A DNA stretch of 53,895 bases from Kitasatospora sp. SUK 42 (GCF_015776785.2 NZ_LFMD02000005.1:212828-266722); one strand, 5' to 3'; shown: positions 31,150 through 39,790, numbered from the stretch's first letter. Notes: a model not told the origin generated them from the sequence alone. Numbers and translations are program-made.

Positions 31150-32582
31150 AGGTGTCCTCCGCTTCCGATCTCCCCCGCACCCCGCTGCACGGTCTGGTCG
31201 AGTCCGTCCAGCACCCGGATCACGGGGCCCGTTCCGGTTGCCGTTCCAGCGGCCCCGGTAACACCTCCTACACCAGCGGTTCCTGCTGCGTCCCCGGCAT
31301 CGGCTGCGGAGCTCAGTCCGTCTCCTGCCACGGTCGGGTTCGGAATCCGACCGGCGCCAGTGCGGGCCGCCTGAGCGAGGGCGTCTCTGCTGCCGCCCTC
31401 CTCTTCGTTGCCGGTCTTGCCCTGGGACATGGTCCGTTCAACGTGCTTCGCGTGTTCGACGGCCGTGGCCGGCTGGCCGCCGCCCTCGGCCCCGCTTGCG
31501 GCGATTTCACCGCTCCCGCGCCTGGCCATCGCACCGATCGCGCCGACGACCCCGATAGCGCCGGAGCCGGCCATACCGGACCCGAGCTCCTCGCTCAGGG
31601 ACGCGAAGATCCGGGTGAGCGGTCCGGGCGCGAGGATGCCGAGCATCAGCGTGGCTAGGCCGCGGAGCCATGCGGTGAGACCGTCCGACTTTCCGAACTC
31701 GGTGAAGCCCACGCAGACGATGACCGCCAGAATGGGCTTGTAGGCGACGCCGACGAGGATCGAGGAGATCAGCTTTGGCACCCACTTCTGGGAGGTGTCG
31801 CCACCGGCCCGTCCGGCCCCGGCGATCGGCAGCAGCAGGCACTGGATCGGGATCGCGCTGTTGCGTAGGAAGACCAGCATGAGCTGGATGAAGCCGACCA
31901 GGATGAGGACCATGGCGCCGCCGGCCACGATCACGGGGTTCGCGATCCCGTTGGGAACCATGGTGGTGATGATCTTGTCGAAGGCGGTTTTGTCGTCGTG
32001 GAAGACGCCCTGGACCAGGCCGTCGGTCAGCGCGTCACCGGCCGCCAGCAGCAGCGCGACCAGCGACACCCCGAACATGCTCAGCATCGCGTTCTGCCCC
32101 CACCCGGAGGCGGCACGCAACAGGTGCTTGGCCTGGCCGGTTACGGCCATGCGCCCGGCCTGCCACATGAATCCGAAGACGGAGATCATCAGGCCGAGCC
32201 AGGTCATCATCCCGGCCAGTACGGCGTCCCCGCTCCACAGCCCGGTGTTCTCCAGCTTCAGTGATGGCCCCTTCAACGCGACCGTCAGCGTCGCCGCCAT
32301 CAGCGTCCTGCACAGTTCGATGACCGCCTTGAGCCAGTCGCCGACGGCGGACTTCCAGATGGAGTTCCACTCCTCCTTGACCGCCTTGTCGGTGGCCTTG
32401 CCTGCAGAGTCGCACCAGTTCTTGTCAACGATCCGCTCGACCAGGCCGAAAGCGCTCGCGTCACAGGTGAACTCCACGGCCCAGCCGATGATGCCGTCCG
32501 CAGCGGCCGGCGGTGTGGTGGTCATGCCGCCAGCGAACACGATTGCCAGCGCCAGGAGGAGTTTGGCGAGCCGGTACCTCAC
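31146..32582 (-). CDS. VirB6/TrbL-like conjugal transfer membrane protein
   Basis: A 478-residue polytopic membrane protein. It starts with a cleavable-looking signal (LAKLLLALAIVFAGGM to PPAAADG). About six to seven hydrophobic segments follow, including LAGMMTWLGLMISVFGFMW, MLSMFGVSLVALLLAAG and MVLILVGFIQLMLVFL, then a long hydrophilic alanine/glycine-rich tail from about residue 340. This layout matches TrbL/VirB6 channel components. I chose the GTG at 32582, which overlaps the upstream stop by four bases (GTGA), over an upstream start at 32606. Confidence 0.85.
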   Translation of the reverse strand: MRYRLAKLLLALAIVFAGGMTTTPPAAADGIIGWAVEFTCDASAFGLVERIVDKNWCDSAGKATDKAVKEEWNSIWKSAVGDWLKAVIELCRTLMAATLTVALKGPSLKLENTGLWSGDAVLAGMMTWLGLMISVFGFMWQAGRMAVTGQAKHLLRAASGWGQNAMLSMFGVSLVALLLAAGDALTDGLVQGVFHDDKTAFDKIITTMVPNGIANPVIVAGGAMVLILVGFIQLMLVFLRNSAIPIQCLLLPIAGAGRAGGDTSQKWVPKLISSILVGVAYKPILAVIVCVGFTEFGKSDGLTAWLRGLATLMLGILAPGPLTRIFASLSEELGSGMAGSGAIGVVGAIGAMARRGSGEIAASGAEGGGQPATAVEHAKHVERTMSQGKTGNEEEGGSRDALAQAARTGAGRIPNPTVAGDGLSSAADAGDAAGTAGVGGVTGAAGTATGTGPVIRVLDGLDQTVQRGAGEIGSGGHL

Positions 32583-33388
32583 GACGCCTGCCTGATCGCG
32601 GTCCAACCGGCCGCGTTGAAGGCCGCGTCACCCGGTGCCGCGATGGGCGGCTTCTGGTCGGCCTGCGCGATGGCGCTCTTGGTGGCCTGTCCCGACAGCT
32701 TCCAGTCGCCGTCCTGCCAGACGGCTGCGAGGATCCCCATGGTGTAGACCGTCTGCTCCGGGACCATTTCCCCTCCCTTGTTGGTGACGTACACCAGCAC
32801 GTAGGCGGCTACCTGGGTGGGGGTGACCTGGATGGGCCTGAACCCGATCATGGTGGTCCGCATGAACGCGCCGCTCGGCAGCGGGCCAGTGCTCGGCAGT
32901 CCGAGCGCGCGGCGTATCCCGGCATCGGCCCGCTCCGCGCCCTGGCGCACCTTCGCCTCCGCCATCGGGGACTGGTCGGCAGGCAGCATGTAGGTGCTGT
33001 AGACCACAAGTTGTTGGTTCGCCAGGGTGTCGCTTCCTTCGACGCTGATCGCTGAGGCGGCCACCATCATCCCGATGGCGCCGTCGGCGGTGGCGGGGAA
33101 GCCGGTTTCCCGCCCGCTTGCGGCTTTCCGGGAGCCCTTCGGCGCGGCGAGCCAGCGCTCCGGCTCGGTCCAGGTCGGCGGAGCGCTGTACGTGGGCGTC
33201 AGTTGAGGAGCGGTGGTCGTCGGCGGTGCGGCTGGGGACGACGTGGACGCCACACCGCTGTGCTGCACTCTGGAATCGCTGTCGTTGCCGACTAGAGCCG
33301 CATACCCGGTCAGCCCGAGCACTGCGGCCAGCATCACGCCTGAACTCCACGTCACGACCCGGGACAGAGGCCCCCTCGGCTTCCTCAT
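32579..33388 (-). CDS. VirB8/TcpC-like membrane-anchored transfer protein
   Basis: A 269-residue protein with one N-terminal membrane helix (about 10-33, VVTWSSGVMLAAVLGLTGYAAL), a Ser/Thr/Pro-rich linker, and an extracytoplasmic domain (about 95-269). The domain includes ADAGIRRALGLP, AYVLVYVTNKGGEMVPEQTVYTMGILAAVW and DGDWKLSG. The single-anchor plus NTF2-like domain plan and the place in the operon between pilin-like and VirB6-like genes suggest a VirB8/TcpC equivalent. Sequence similarity is too low for certainty. The ATG lies one base past the pilin-like stop. Confidence 0.7.
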   Translation of the reverse strand: MRKPRGPLSRVVTWSSGVMLAAVLGLTGYAALVGNDSDSRVQHSGVASTSSPAAPPTTTAPQLTPTYSAPPTWTEPERWLAAPKGSRKAASGRETGFPATADGAIGMMVAASAISVEGSDTLANQQLVVYSTYMLPADQSPMAEAKVRQGAERADAGIRRALGLPSTGPLPSGAFMRTTMIGFRPIQVTPTQVAAYVLVYVTNKGGEMVPEQTVYTMGILAAVWQDGDWKLSGQATKSAIAQADQKPPIAAPGDAAFNAAGWTAIRQAS

Positions 33389-33389
33389 G

Positions 33390-33674
33390 TCAGCCCGCGA
33401 TGCCGTTGAGAATGGAGATCAGCGAACCGGCCAGGAGGACGGCCGCGACTCCGCTGCCCATCCACTTGAACGGTTCGGATCCCCCGCCGTGACGGGACTT
33501 GTCGGACATGGCGAGCTTCCACACCCCGACACCGGCGGCGACAACACCCGCCAGGAGAAGGATCCACAGGCCATAGCCGAACAAGGTGCTGACGGTGCCG
33601 TCCATACCTGGGATCTTGGTCGGCTTGGCGGCGGGGATCAGCCCCGAGTTCTTGGGGTCGTCGGCGATGAACAT
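33390..33674 (-). CDS. small two-helix membrane protein, pilin (VirB2)-like
   Basis: A 94-residue protein with hydrophobic segments at about 31-51 (LFGYGLWILLLAGVVAAGVG) and 70-90 (MGSGVAAVLLAGSLISIL) separated by a short basic loop. This is the VirB2/TrbC-like prepilin plan without an obvious signal peptide. The gene lies at the front of the transfer operon, 3 bp after the preceding stop, where the pilin-like gene is usual. Assignment rests on topology and position, not on motifs. Confidence 0.68.
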   Translation of the reverse strand: MFIADDPKNSGLIPAAKPTKIPGMDGTVSTLFGYGLWILLLAGVVAAGVGVWKLAMSDKSRHGGGSEPFKWMGSGVAAVLLAGSLISILNGIAG

Positions 33675-33677
33675 CAG

Positions 33678-34166
33678 TCACTTCCCTTCGAGTTGGGCGC
33701 GTAGCTGGACGGCCGCGCGTGCCACGGCGGCGTCGGCCAGGGCGTCTTCGGGCCGTTCGGCCGAGCGAAGCGCCGGCAGGTAGGGCAGGTACGCCGTTCC
33801 GGCGAGGCGCCCGCCCAGGGCACGGAGGCGGTAGCGGGCGGCCACGGCAGGGCGGGCGGGGACGTCGGCCACCACGATGAGCCAGGGCGCCGGGAGGGTG
33901 CCGGTCGGCCAGTTCCGGACGATCGCCTCCACCTGTACGGTGCCGTAGACGGTGCTGGGGGTGACGAGCACCGGCTGGACTCCGTGCGGCACCGGTTCTC
34001 CCGGCCCGAGCCCGCGGGCCCGCGGGCCCCGGCGGTCGTCACCGTCACCGCCGTTGAGCATCTGAAGCACCACGGCGGAGGCGATGTCGTACCCGTGAAC
34101 CGGCATCAGCCCGTACCTCAGAACGGTGCGTTCCAGCTGTGCGGGTACCACCGGATTGGGTGCCAC
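33678..34166 (-). CDS. uncharacterised first gene of the transfer operon
   Basis: A 162-residue protein. The GTG at 34166 has GGAGG nine bases upstream and gives VAPNPVVPAQLERTVLRYG; longer frames start inside the promoter. The middle reads TPSTVYGTVQVEAIVRNW and APWLIVVADVPARPAVAARYRLRAL, and a helical end LADAAVARAAVQLRAQL closes it. There is no membrane segment, and no family recognised. As first gene of an overlapping operon it may be a regulatory or cytoplasmic assembly component. Confidence 0.7.
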   Translation of the reverse strand: MAPNPVVPAQLERTVLRYGLMPVHGYDIASAVVLQMLNGGDGDDRRGPRARGLGPGEPVPHGVQPVLVTPSTVYGTVQVEAIVRNWPTGTLPAPWLIVVADVPARPAVAARYRLRALGGRLAGTAYLPYLPALRSAERPEDALADAAVARAAVQLRAQLEGK

Positions 34167-34209
34167 GCCGCAACCTCCCCCAGTAACTCGCGTTGTCAGA
34201 GCGGCCTTT

Positions 34210-34233
34210 CGATCACGAGCGAGGCCGTGATCG
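34210..34233. promoter_or_regulatory. inverted repeat in the transfer operon promoter region
   Basis: CGATCACG and CGTGATCG separated by 8 bases, in the 159-bp gap between the divergent transfer operon and the lytic transglycosylase gene. The sequence CGTAACGTAACG follows at about 34242-34253. It is probably an operator controlling both directions; the binding protein is not evident. Confidence 0.55.
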
Positions 34234-34325
34234 TTTGGCCACGTAACGTAACGCCCCTGGTGGTGCGGAAGGCACGCCCATCCGCCCATTCGGGCCTATC
34301 GGCGCACCTCACAAGGGCGGTCCCA

Positions 34326-35354
34326 GTGAAGAAGGTTCTGGTCGGGTGCGCGGTGCCCCTCCTGCTGCTGCTTGGTGTGGTCGCCGCGGCGTTCGCTCCG
34401 GTGCTGACGGCGGGAGCCGCGGCGACGGGCAGCGTGTCGGTCAGCGGGGTGCCCGAGGAGTACCGGCCGTGGGTGCTCCGGGCCGCCGACGACTGCCACG
34501 ACCCGGCGCTAACACCCGCGTTGCTCGCGGCCCAGCTGTTCGAGGAGAGCGGCTTCCGCGCCGACGCCCGCAGCCCGGCGGGTGCCGAAGGACCGGCGCA
34601 GTTCATGCCGGGCACCTGGGCGACCTGGGGGAGGGACGACGACCGCAGCGGTACGGCCTCGCCCTTCGAGATCGGAGACGCCGTGATGGCGCAGGGGCGA
34701 CTGATGTGCAGTCTGCTCGGGCATGCGGCGGCGTCCGGCATCGCCGATGACCCCCGCCGCCTGGCGCTGGCCGGCTACAACGCGGGGTGGGGCGCGGTGG
34801 AGGCCAACCGCGGTGTGCCGCCCTACGGCGAGACCCAACGGTATGTGTTGGACATCATGGGCAACTTGGGCCGCTTCCAGGGCGCCGGCCCGTTCTCGGA
34901 GATCACGGGGTACGGCGTCGGCCCGGACGCCGCCCGCCGGGCCGCCACCCAGCTGGGGGTGCCCTACAGTTACGGCGGTGGCAGCCCGGCCGGTCCCAGC
35001 CGTGGCCACTGCGACGGGGACGGCGGCTACTTGGACGGACGGTGCCTGGCCGACACGACGGTCGGCTGGGACTGCTCTGCTCTCGTCCAGTACGCCTACT
35101 GGCCCGCCCGCCAGCTCCCCCGCACCGCCGCCGAGCAGTACTCCGCCACGGCCGACCACCCCGTCGCCCAGGCCGAACTCCGCGTCGGCGACCTGCTGTT
35201 CTGGCGACACGGCGGCGACGGCCACGTCTACCACGTGGCCCTCTACATCGGCGACGGGCTGATGGTCTCCGCATCGAAGACCGGCGACGTCGTCAAGAAA
35301 GCCCCCGTCACGGACATGCCCGCCTCCGACTTCGTGGGCGCCACGCGACCGTAG
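34326..35354 (+). CDS. lytic transglycosylase / NlpC-P60 peptidase (VirB1-like)
   Basis: A 342-residue cell-wall hydrolase that would open peptidoglycan for the transfer channel. An N-terminal membrane anchor or signal (about 4-33) is followed by a lytic transglycosylase domain (about 40-175) with the likely catalytic Glu74 in FEESGF, then QFMPGTWATWG and LALAGYNAGWG. A C-terminal NlpC/P60 domain (about 200-340) has Cys250 in WDCSALVQYAY and His303 in VYHVALYIG. The GTG at 34326 is chosen because the anchor begins there. It is divergent from the transfer operon, sharing its regulatory region. Confidence 0.9.
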   Translation: MKKVLVGCAVPLLLLLGVVAAAFAPVLTAGAAATGSVSVSGVPEEYRPWVLRAADDCHDPALTPALLAAQLFEESGFRADARSPAGAEGPAQFMPGTWATWGRDDDRSGTASPFEIGDAVMAQGRLMCSLLGHAAASGIADDPRRLALAGYNAGWGAVEANRGVPPYGETQRYVLDIMGNLGRFQGAGPFSEITGYGVGPDAARRAATQLGVPYSYGGGSPAGPSRGHCDGDGGYLDGRCLADTTVGWDCSALVQYAYWPARQLPRTAAEQYSATADHPVAQAELRVGDLLFWRHGGDGHVYHVALYIGDGLMVSASKTGDVVKKAPVTDMPASDFVGATRP

Positions 35355-35664
35355 CGGGCCGTCCTGTAGGTTCCCACCCCACTTTGCGCTTTCCCACCAG
35401 TTCTGCGTATGGGGGAGGCGCACGCAAGATCAGTGAGGCACTCACTACAGCACCCTGGCACCTGGCTTGGTGGTCGGCTCCGGAAGTCCTTCGGGGGTTG
35501 ACTCGGGAGCCGCTGTCGCGTCTGACGGTCGGTCAGATCCCGGGCATGGCGAGGTGGAGACTGCAGGTGTAGTCCAGGGCGTCCTCGGGGGTGCCGGCGC
35601 CTCGCTGCGATGCGCCAGGCGGGGACGGCCCGGCCGGGTGGGCCGGACCGCTGGGCTGAGTGGC
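35355..35664. other. 310-bp intergenic stretch
   Basis: No gene seen. A short inverted repeat GTGAG gca CTCAC lies near 35433-35445 and a single GCAAG word at 35424-35428, without the second copy found in the XRE boxes. It separates the transfer genes from the SDR gene. Confidence 0.5.
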
Positions 35665-36426
35665 TCACACCTGTGCCATGCCGCCGTCCGCGAAGAGTTC
35701 GACGCCAGTGATGAAGCTGGAGGCGTCGCTGGAGAGGAAGACCGCGGCCTTCCCCATCTCGCGCGGGTCGGCGATCCGTCCGGTCGGGTTGCCCTCTCCC
35801 ATGGTCTTGACGGCGGCGTCGACGTGATCGGCTCCCTGGGCCATCGCCAGTGCGCTGCGCAGGGAGCCGGTGTCGACCGCGCCGGGGCTGAGGATGTTCA
35901 TTCGGATGCCCGATCCCTTGGTGTCCTGGATCCAGGCCCGGATGAAGTTGCGTACCGTGGCCTTCGAGCCGCCGTACAGGCTCATACCGCGCGGCGGCTG
36001 GATGGACGCCGTGGAGCCGATGATGACGACGGTGCCGCCGGGCGGCAGCAGCGCGAGCGCGGGCTGAACGGTGAAGAGGACGCCCTTGGCATTGACGTTG
36101 AAGGTCCGGTCGAATTGCTCCTCGGTGATGGCGCCGAGCGGGGCGTGCGCGCCGATCCCGGCGTTGGCCACGACCGCGTCGAGTCGCCCATGGCGCTCCT
36201 TCACCTGTCGGTAGGCGGCCTCCATGTCCGCGAGCTTGGTGACGTCGGCCACGACCCCCGAGCAGTTCGGCCCGATCGCCGCGACCGCCTCGTCGAGTGT
36301 CTCCTGGTGCAGGTCGGTAATGACCACGCGGGCGCCGTTGGCAACGAACTCCTGGGCGATGCCCAGGCCAACCCCGGACGCGCCGCCCGTGACGACGGCG
36401 ACCTTTTCTACGAGCGAGAGACTCAT
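35665..36426 (-). CDS. SDR family oxidoreductase
   Basis: A 253-residue short-chain dehydrogenase/reductase. The cofactor motif is TGGASGVG (13-20). ITDLHQ after the second strand suggests NAD preference through the aspartate, and VANAGIG follows. The catalytic Ser lies in IIGSTAS and the Tyr-Lys pair in YGGSKAT (YxxxK). SPGAVDTGSL and the C-terminal SSFITGVELFADGG are standard for classical SDRs. The ATG at 36426 has AGAGGAG upstream. It is divergent from the TetR gene at 36718 with an operator between, so likely controlled by it. The substrate is unknown. Confidence 0.93.
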   Translation of the reverse strand: MSLSLVEKVAVVTGGASGVGLGIAQEFVANGARVVITDLHQETLDEAVAAIGPNCSGVVADVTKLADMEAAYRQVKERHGRLDAVVANAGIGAHAPLGAITEEQFDRTFNVNAKGVLFTVQPALALLPPGGTVVIIGSTASIQPPRGMSLYGGSKATVRNFIRAWIQDTKGSGIRMNILSPGAVDTGSLRSALAMAQGADHVDAAVKTMGEGNPTGRIADPREMGKAAVFLSSDASSFITGVELFADGGMAQV

Positions 36427-36638
36427 CTTCTTCTCCTCTGAATGAGTGGATTGCCATGTGCCGCGTTCGCAGTGGGAGTCGTGCGGATGTGAAAACCCAG
36501 GGCGTGACGGGGCTGGGGCTGGTGGCCTACCCGTTGTTCCCGGGACTGGCGGCCGTGGCCGCGCCACGTCGGGAACGTGGGTCGGAGGCACGCACGCGCT
36601 CGTGTGCGGCCGATGCGGGCCTGCATGCCCTAGAGTGA

Positions 36639-36679
36639 AAGTGGAGGCTCCTCCACTTCCCTCACTGTAAGTGGAGGCG
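36639..36679. promoter_or_regulatory. AAGTGGAG palindrome and extra half-site
   Basis: AAGTGGAG gctc CTCCACTT (36639-36658) with a further AAGTGGAGGCG at 36669-36679, between the SDR and TetR starts. TAGAGT at 36631-36636 could be a -10 box. Probable operator of the adjacent TetR protein. Confidence 0.65.
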
Positions 36680-36717
36680 TCGCCGGTTAGCAAGCCCGGA
36701 ACGACAGGAGACCGCGG

Positions 36718-37293
36718 ATGACCAGAGAGACAGGGCGCCCCCTACGGGCCGACGCGCAGCGCAACAGGGACAAGATCCTCTCGGCCGCGGTGCGCGTCTT
36801 CGCCGAAGAGGGACTGGAAGCGCACATGGAGCGCATCGCCAAGGAGGCCGGCGTCGGCTCCGGCACGCTCTACCGCAACTTCCCCACCCGGGAGGTCCTC
36901 ATCGAGGCCGCCTACCGCAATGAGCTGATCCGGCTGTGCGACGCGGCCCCCGACCTGCTGGCCGCGCTGGCCCCGCGTGAGGCCCTGCGCGCCTGGACGG
37001 GCCGCTTCATTGACTACGCGACCGCCAAGCTCGGCATGGCCGACGCCCTACGCGCCCTCGTCGAATCCGGCGTCAACCCCTACGCCCAGAGCCACGAGAT
37101 GATGATGGCCGCCCTGACCTCGCTCCTGGCCGCCGGCATCGAAGCCGGCACCATCCGATCCGACATCGGCGCCACCGATATGTTCGCCGCCCTCACCGGC
37201 ATCGCCCTTACCTCGGGAAAGCCGGAGCAGCGAGAGCAGGCCGAACGCCTCCTCGACCTCATCCTGGACGGCCTGAGCACCGACCGACGCTGA
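36718..37293 (+). CDS. TetR/AcrR family transcriptional regulator
   Basis: A 191-residue TetR protein. The DNA-binding domain is RNRDKILSAAVRVFAEEG, then MERIAKEAGVGSGTLYRNFPTR (about 15-60). The C-terminal part (AWTGRFIDYATAKLGMADALRALVESG) resembles the SbtR-type ligand domain common among regulators of SDR genes. The ATG follows GACAGGAG. It probably represses the divergent SDR and itself through the AAGTGGAG palindrome. Confidence 0.9.
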   Translation: MTRETGRPLRADAQRNRDKILSAAVRVFAEEGLEAHMERIAKEAGVGSGTLYRNFPTREVLIEAAYRNELIRLCDAAPDLLAALAPREALRAWTGRFIDYATAKLGMADALRALVESGVNPYAQSHEMMMAALTSLLAAGIEAGTIRSDIGATDMFAALTGIALTSGKPEQREQAERLLDLILDGLSTDRR

Positions 37294-37545
37294 CAGACGG
37301 CGGGACTCAGGATCTCGTCGCTTCCGGGAGAGCCCCACTCGCCGACCCGGTGGAACGGGGCGGAGGAGCAGGACTGCATCCTCGGATGCCCGTGGCCGAT
37401 CCCGGGTGAAGTAGGCAGTTTCCGGGCGAGGGGGCCTTGGCCGACTCCGGCATGTCGGGCATGCGCCGATCCAGCCCGGTCGCCGTGGAGGGGGTTGGCC
37501 GACTCCCGTAGTGAAGATTCACTTCTGCTGATCGGCTTGCCTGCC

Positions 37546-37755
37546 TTGCCCGTTGCCGCCGCTTGCCCGATATCCCTGACCGCCTCGCAAAGACAGCGCC
37601 TGAAGAAGGCGGCCTACGGTCACAAGAGCCCTCACCGGGCCCGGATACGGGCGCAGGTCGTACTCCACGCCGCGCGGGGTCACTCCATGCCCAGATCGCC
37701 CGAGATACGGGCTTGCACCTGGACACGGTGCGTCGGTGGCGCGGCCGGTTCGCCC
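37546..37755 (+). pseudogene. IS630-type transposase N-terminal remnant
   Basis: The first frame reads LTASQRQRLKKAAYGHKSPH, then RARIRAQVVLHAARG. After a +1 frameshift near 37688 the next frame reads HAQIARDTGLHLDTVRRWRGRF. Together these form the helix-turn-helix start of an IS630/Tc1-type transposase; the DDE domain is missing. The sequence then runs directly into a fragment of a TPR regulator, so a deletion joined two remnants. Confidence 0.65.
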
Positions 37756-38275
37756 TACCACAGCCTGCGACATTGCCGGCCACGATGCCTCACCGGCAGT
37801 GCGGGCCCTGTTGTGGGACCGTCTGGCCTGGCAGTACGCGACCAGTGGCAACGCAAGTGCCGCCGACCGGGCACTCGCCTCAGCCGAGGAAACCATCCGC
37901 GAGCAGAGCGACCGGCCTGAGCCTGACTGGGTGTACTGGGTCGACCTGGACGAGATCGCCATCATGACCGGCCGATGCTGGGCCGAACTCCACCGGCTGC
38001 TGCGAGCGATCCCCGCGTTGGAGTCGGCATTGTCCCGCTACGACGACACCCGAGCCCGCGACAAGGCGCTCTACCTGTCCTGGCTGGCCTCCGCTTACCT
38101 GGACGCAGGCGAGGTCGAGTACTCCGCCGCGATCACCGGCAAGGTCCTCGACCTCTCCCAAGGACTCGCCTCGGCCCGTCCGGCCGGGCGCTCCCGCATT
38201 CTCCTCCACCGGCTCCAGCAACACCGCCAGCTCACGCCAGTCGCCGAGCTCCTGGAACGCAGCGCGGCGTCCTAA
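37756..38275 (+). pseudogene. C-terminal TPR fragment of an XRE-type regulator
   Basis: About 170 residues of tetratricopeptide-like helices: ALLWDRLAWQYATSGNASAADRALASAEETI, WVYWVDLDEIAIMTGRCWAEL, KALYLSWLASAYLDAGEVEYSAAI and RLQQHRQLTPVAELLE. This is the usual tail of actinobacterial XRE-TPR regulators (compare the complete one at 41968-43293), without the DNA-binding front. It overlaps the CutA stop tail to tail. Probably a dead remnant; a short separate protein from an internal ATG (37736 region) cannot be excluded. Confidence 0.6.
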
Positions 38276-38622
38276 CTGCCGACGGGTCGCGTCGCCCGGG
38301 TGATCCAGTCCAGGTAGAGCGACGGCCCGGACAGGATCGGCAGCGAGATCACTTCCGGGTTGTCGTACGGATGCTCAGCAACGACGTGCCTCTCCAACTC
38401 GGCCACCCGGTCCTCCGTTGTACGGAAGGTCACCTGCCACTCGGTGCCCTCGCACATCTCTCCAAGGTGCCGGTAGGTCGTGGAGACCGGCCCGGTGACC
38501 TGTCCTGAGGCAGCCAGGCCGGCTTCGACGGCGGACCGGGACAGCTTGGCACCAACGGCCTCACTGTCGACGGTGGTGATCACGATCAAGAAGTTAGCCA
38601 CATCCGCGACAGTACTCGGCAC
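38272..38622 (-). CDS. CutA family protein
   Basis: A protein of up to 116 residues of the CutA1 trimeric ferredoxin-like family, linked to divalent metal tolerance in E. coli but of unclear role elsewhere. Visible features are FLIVITTVDSEAVGAKLSRSAVEAGLAAS, WQVTFRTTEDRVAELERHV, HPYDNPEVISLPILSG and YLDWI, all typical. The start is ambiguous: GTG at 38622 or GTG at 38601 (VANFLIVITTV), the latter closer to usual CutA N-termini. Neither has a good ribosome binding site. The gene is convergent with the TPR fragment. Confidence 0.85.
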   Translation of the reverse strand: MPSTVADVANFLIVITTVDSEAVGAKLSRSAVEAGLAASGQVTGPVSTTYRHLGEMCEGTEWQVTFRTTEDRVAELERHVVAEHPYDNPEVISLPILSGPSLYLDWITRATRPVGS

Positions 38623-39180
38623 TGAAGGGGCGCGAAATGATGCGCGCCCCCTGATCGAACCAGGGGAGGCGGCCTTCAGGCGATGAGGCCCATCCGGCGG
38701 TGGCCGAAGAGGTCCTCGGGTTCGTGCCCCGCCATCAGCGCGCCGTCGGCACGGTCCGGGCTCGACACCCGTGGGCCATCAGCGACCGCTTCGACACGGC
38801 ACCGCCGCTGTTGGTGGACATGTTCGGCGGGGAGAACTGCACGGCACAGGCGTGGTCGACGTACAGACGTAGCTCGCCCTGGCCGGTGGCCGGGTCGGGT
38901 TGCAGCGGGGCGAGGCCAGCCGGCCACATTTCGTCGCGTTTGCGGTGGGGCGCATCAGCTGCGCGGGGTCGTCGCGGTCCGGGTCGATGTTCTCGCTGAC
39001 CATCTCGCCGACAACAGCCCCGTCTACGACGCAACGGTCCTGACCTCTCTAGGCCGGTAGACCCCGCAGGTGCTACGCCCGCGAGGACGTGCGCCTCGGA
39101 GCGCTCCGAGAAAAGGTGTCCGACCTCGACCTACCGGTGACGAGGGCCTTCGTGGGACGCTACAAGGTCCTGACTGCCTC
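38623..39180. other. 558-bp stretch without a clear gene
   Basis: Several short frames cross on both strands but none shows a family I recognise. Just before the GNAT gene, a 43-codon open end (39053-39184, ending VTRAFVGRYKVLTAS) is coding-like. Its TGA overlaps the GNAT start (GTGA), so it may be the 3' end of a lost upstream gene of the same operon. Confidence 0.4.
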
Positions 39181-39738
39181 GTGAGGAGCACGACCGTGGC
39201 CGCCGCCTTGACCGTCAGCTACTACACCGCCGGGGACCTGCCCGTCATCGAGGAGCGGCTGATCGAGGTGTACGCCGAGGTGTATGCGCAGGAGGCCGCC
39301 ACCGACCCGTTCTTCTCCGTCGAGCGGTTCACCGAGCGTCTGCATCGCCATGCCGCCGGGCCGCGCTGGGGTTGCGTGTTCGGCGAGGTCGACGGCGCGG
39401 AGATCGGCTATGCCTACGGTTTCGCCCGCACGGCGGCGTACCGGTGGGGCGGGCTGATCACCCTGGCGTCGGCCGACCTGCTGGAGGAGACCGACAGCAG
39501 GACCTTCGCCCTGTGCGAGGTGATGGTCCGTGAGCCGTGGCGCGGTACGGGAGTCGCGCGGACCCTGCACGAGGAACTGCTGTCCCACCGGATCGAAGAG
39601 CGCTCGCACCTCCTGGTCGAGGAAGGCCACCCGCGGGTCAGAGCCCTCTACGAGCGCTGGGGCTACTCCCGGATGGGCACCATGCAGCCCTACCCGGACG
39701 GGCCACGCTACGACTCCATGCTCCGCACGATCGCCTGA
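39181..39738 (+). CDS. GNAT family N-acetyltransferase
   Basis: A 185-residue GNAT protein starting at GTG 39181. FTERLHRHAAGPRWGCVFGEV, GYAYGFARTAAYRWGGL, EVMVREPWRGTGVARTLHEELLSHR (acetyl-CoA loop RxxGxG/A-like near residue 120) and VRALYERWGYSRMGTM are typical. A second, truncated copy of its 3' two-thirds lies at 46242-46532. The DNA from 39424 to about 39790 is thus one arm of a long direct repeat. The substrate is not predictable. Confidence 0.85.
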   Translation: MRSTTVAAALTVSYYTAGDLPVIEERLIEVYAEVYAQEAATDPFFSVERFTERLHRHAAGPRWGCVFGEVDGAEIGYAYGFARTAAYRWGGLITLASADLLEETDSRTFALCEVMVREPWRGTGVARTLHEELLSHRIEERSHLLVEEGHPRVRALYERWGYSRMGTMQPYPDGPRYDSMLRTIA

Positions 39739-39790
39739 CCCTGGCACGCGACATACTCCCGGCGAAGCGCCGTCGATGGATCCAGTCCGC
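39424..39790 (+). repeat. long direct repeat, left copy
   Basis: From GCCCGCACGGCGGCGTACCGG through the GNAT stop to about 39790, this DNA recurs at 46242-46585 with scattered substitutions and one 24-bp in-frame deletion in the right copy. The segment between the copies (about 6.45 kb) holds regulatory cassette 2, the radical SAM remnant and the Gfo/DegT/NUDIX operon. Confidence 0.85.

Noticed and set aside
35424..35428. A GCAAG word as a fifth cassette-type box
   Set aside because: The second GCAAG at the 10-bp period is absent and no XRE cassette adjoins.
38683..39060. Short frames on both strands between CutA and GNAT
   Set aside because: No family, start context or codon pattern favours any of them, and they contradict one another.
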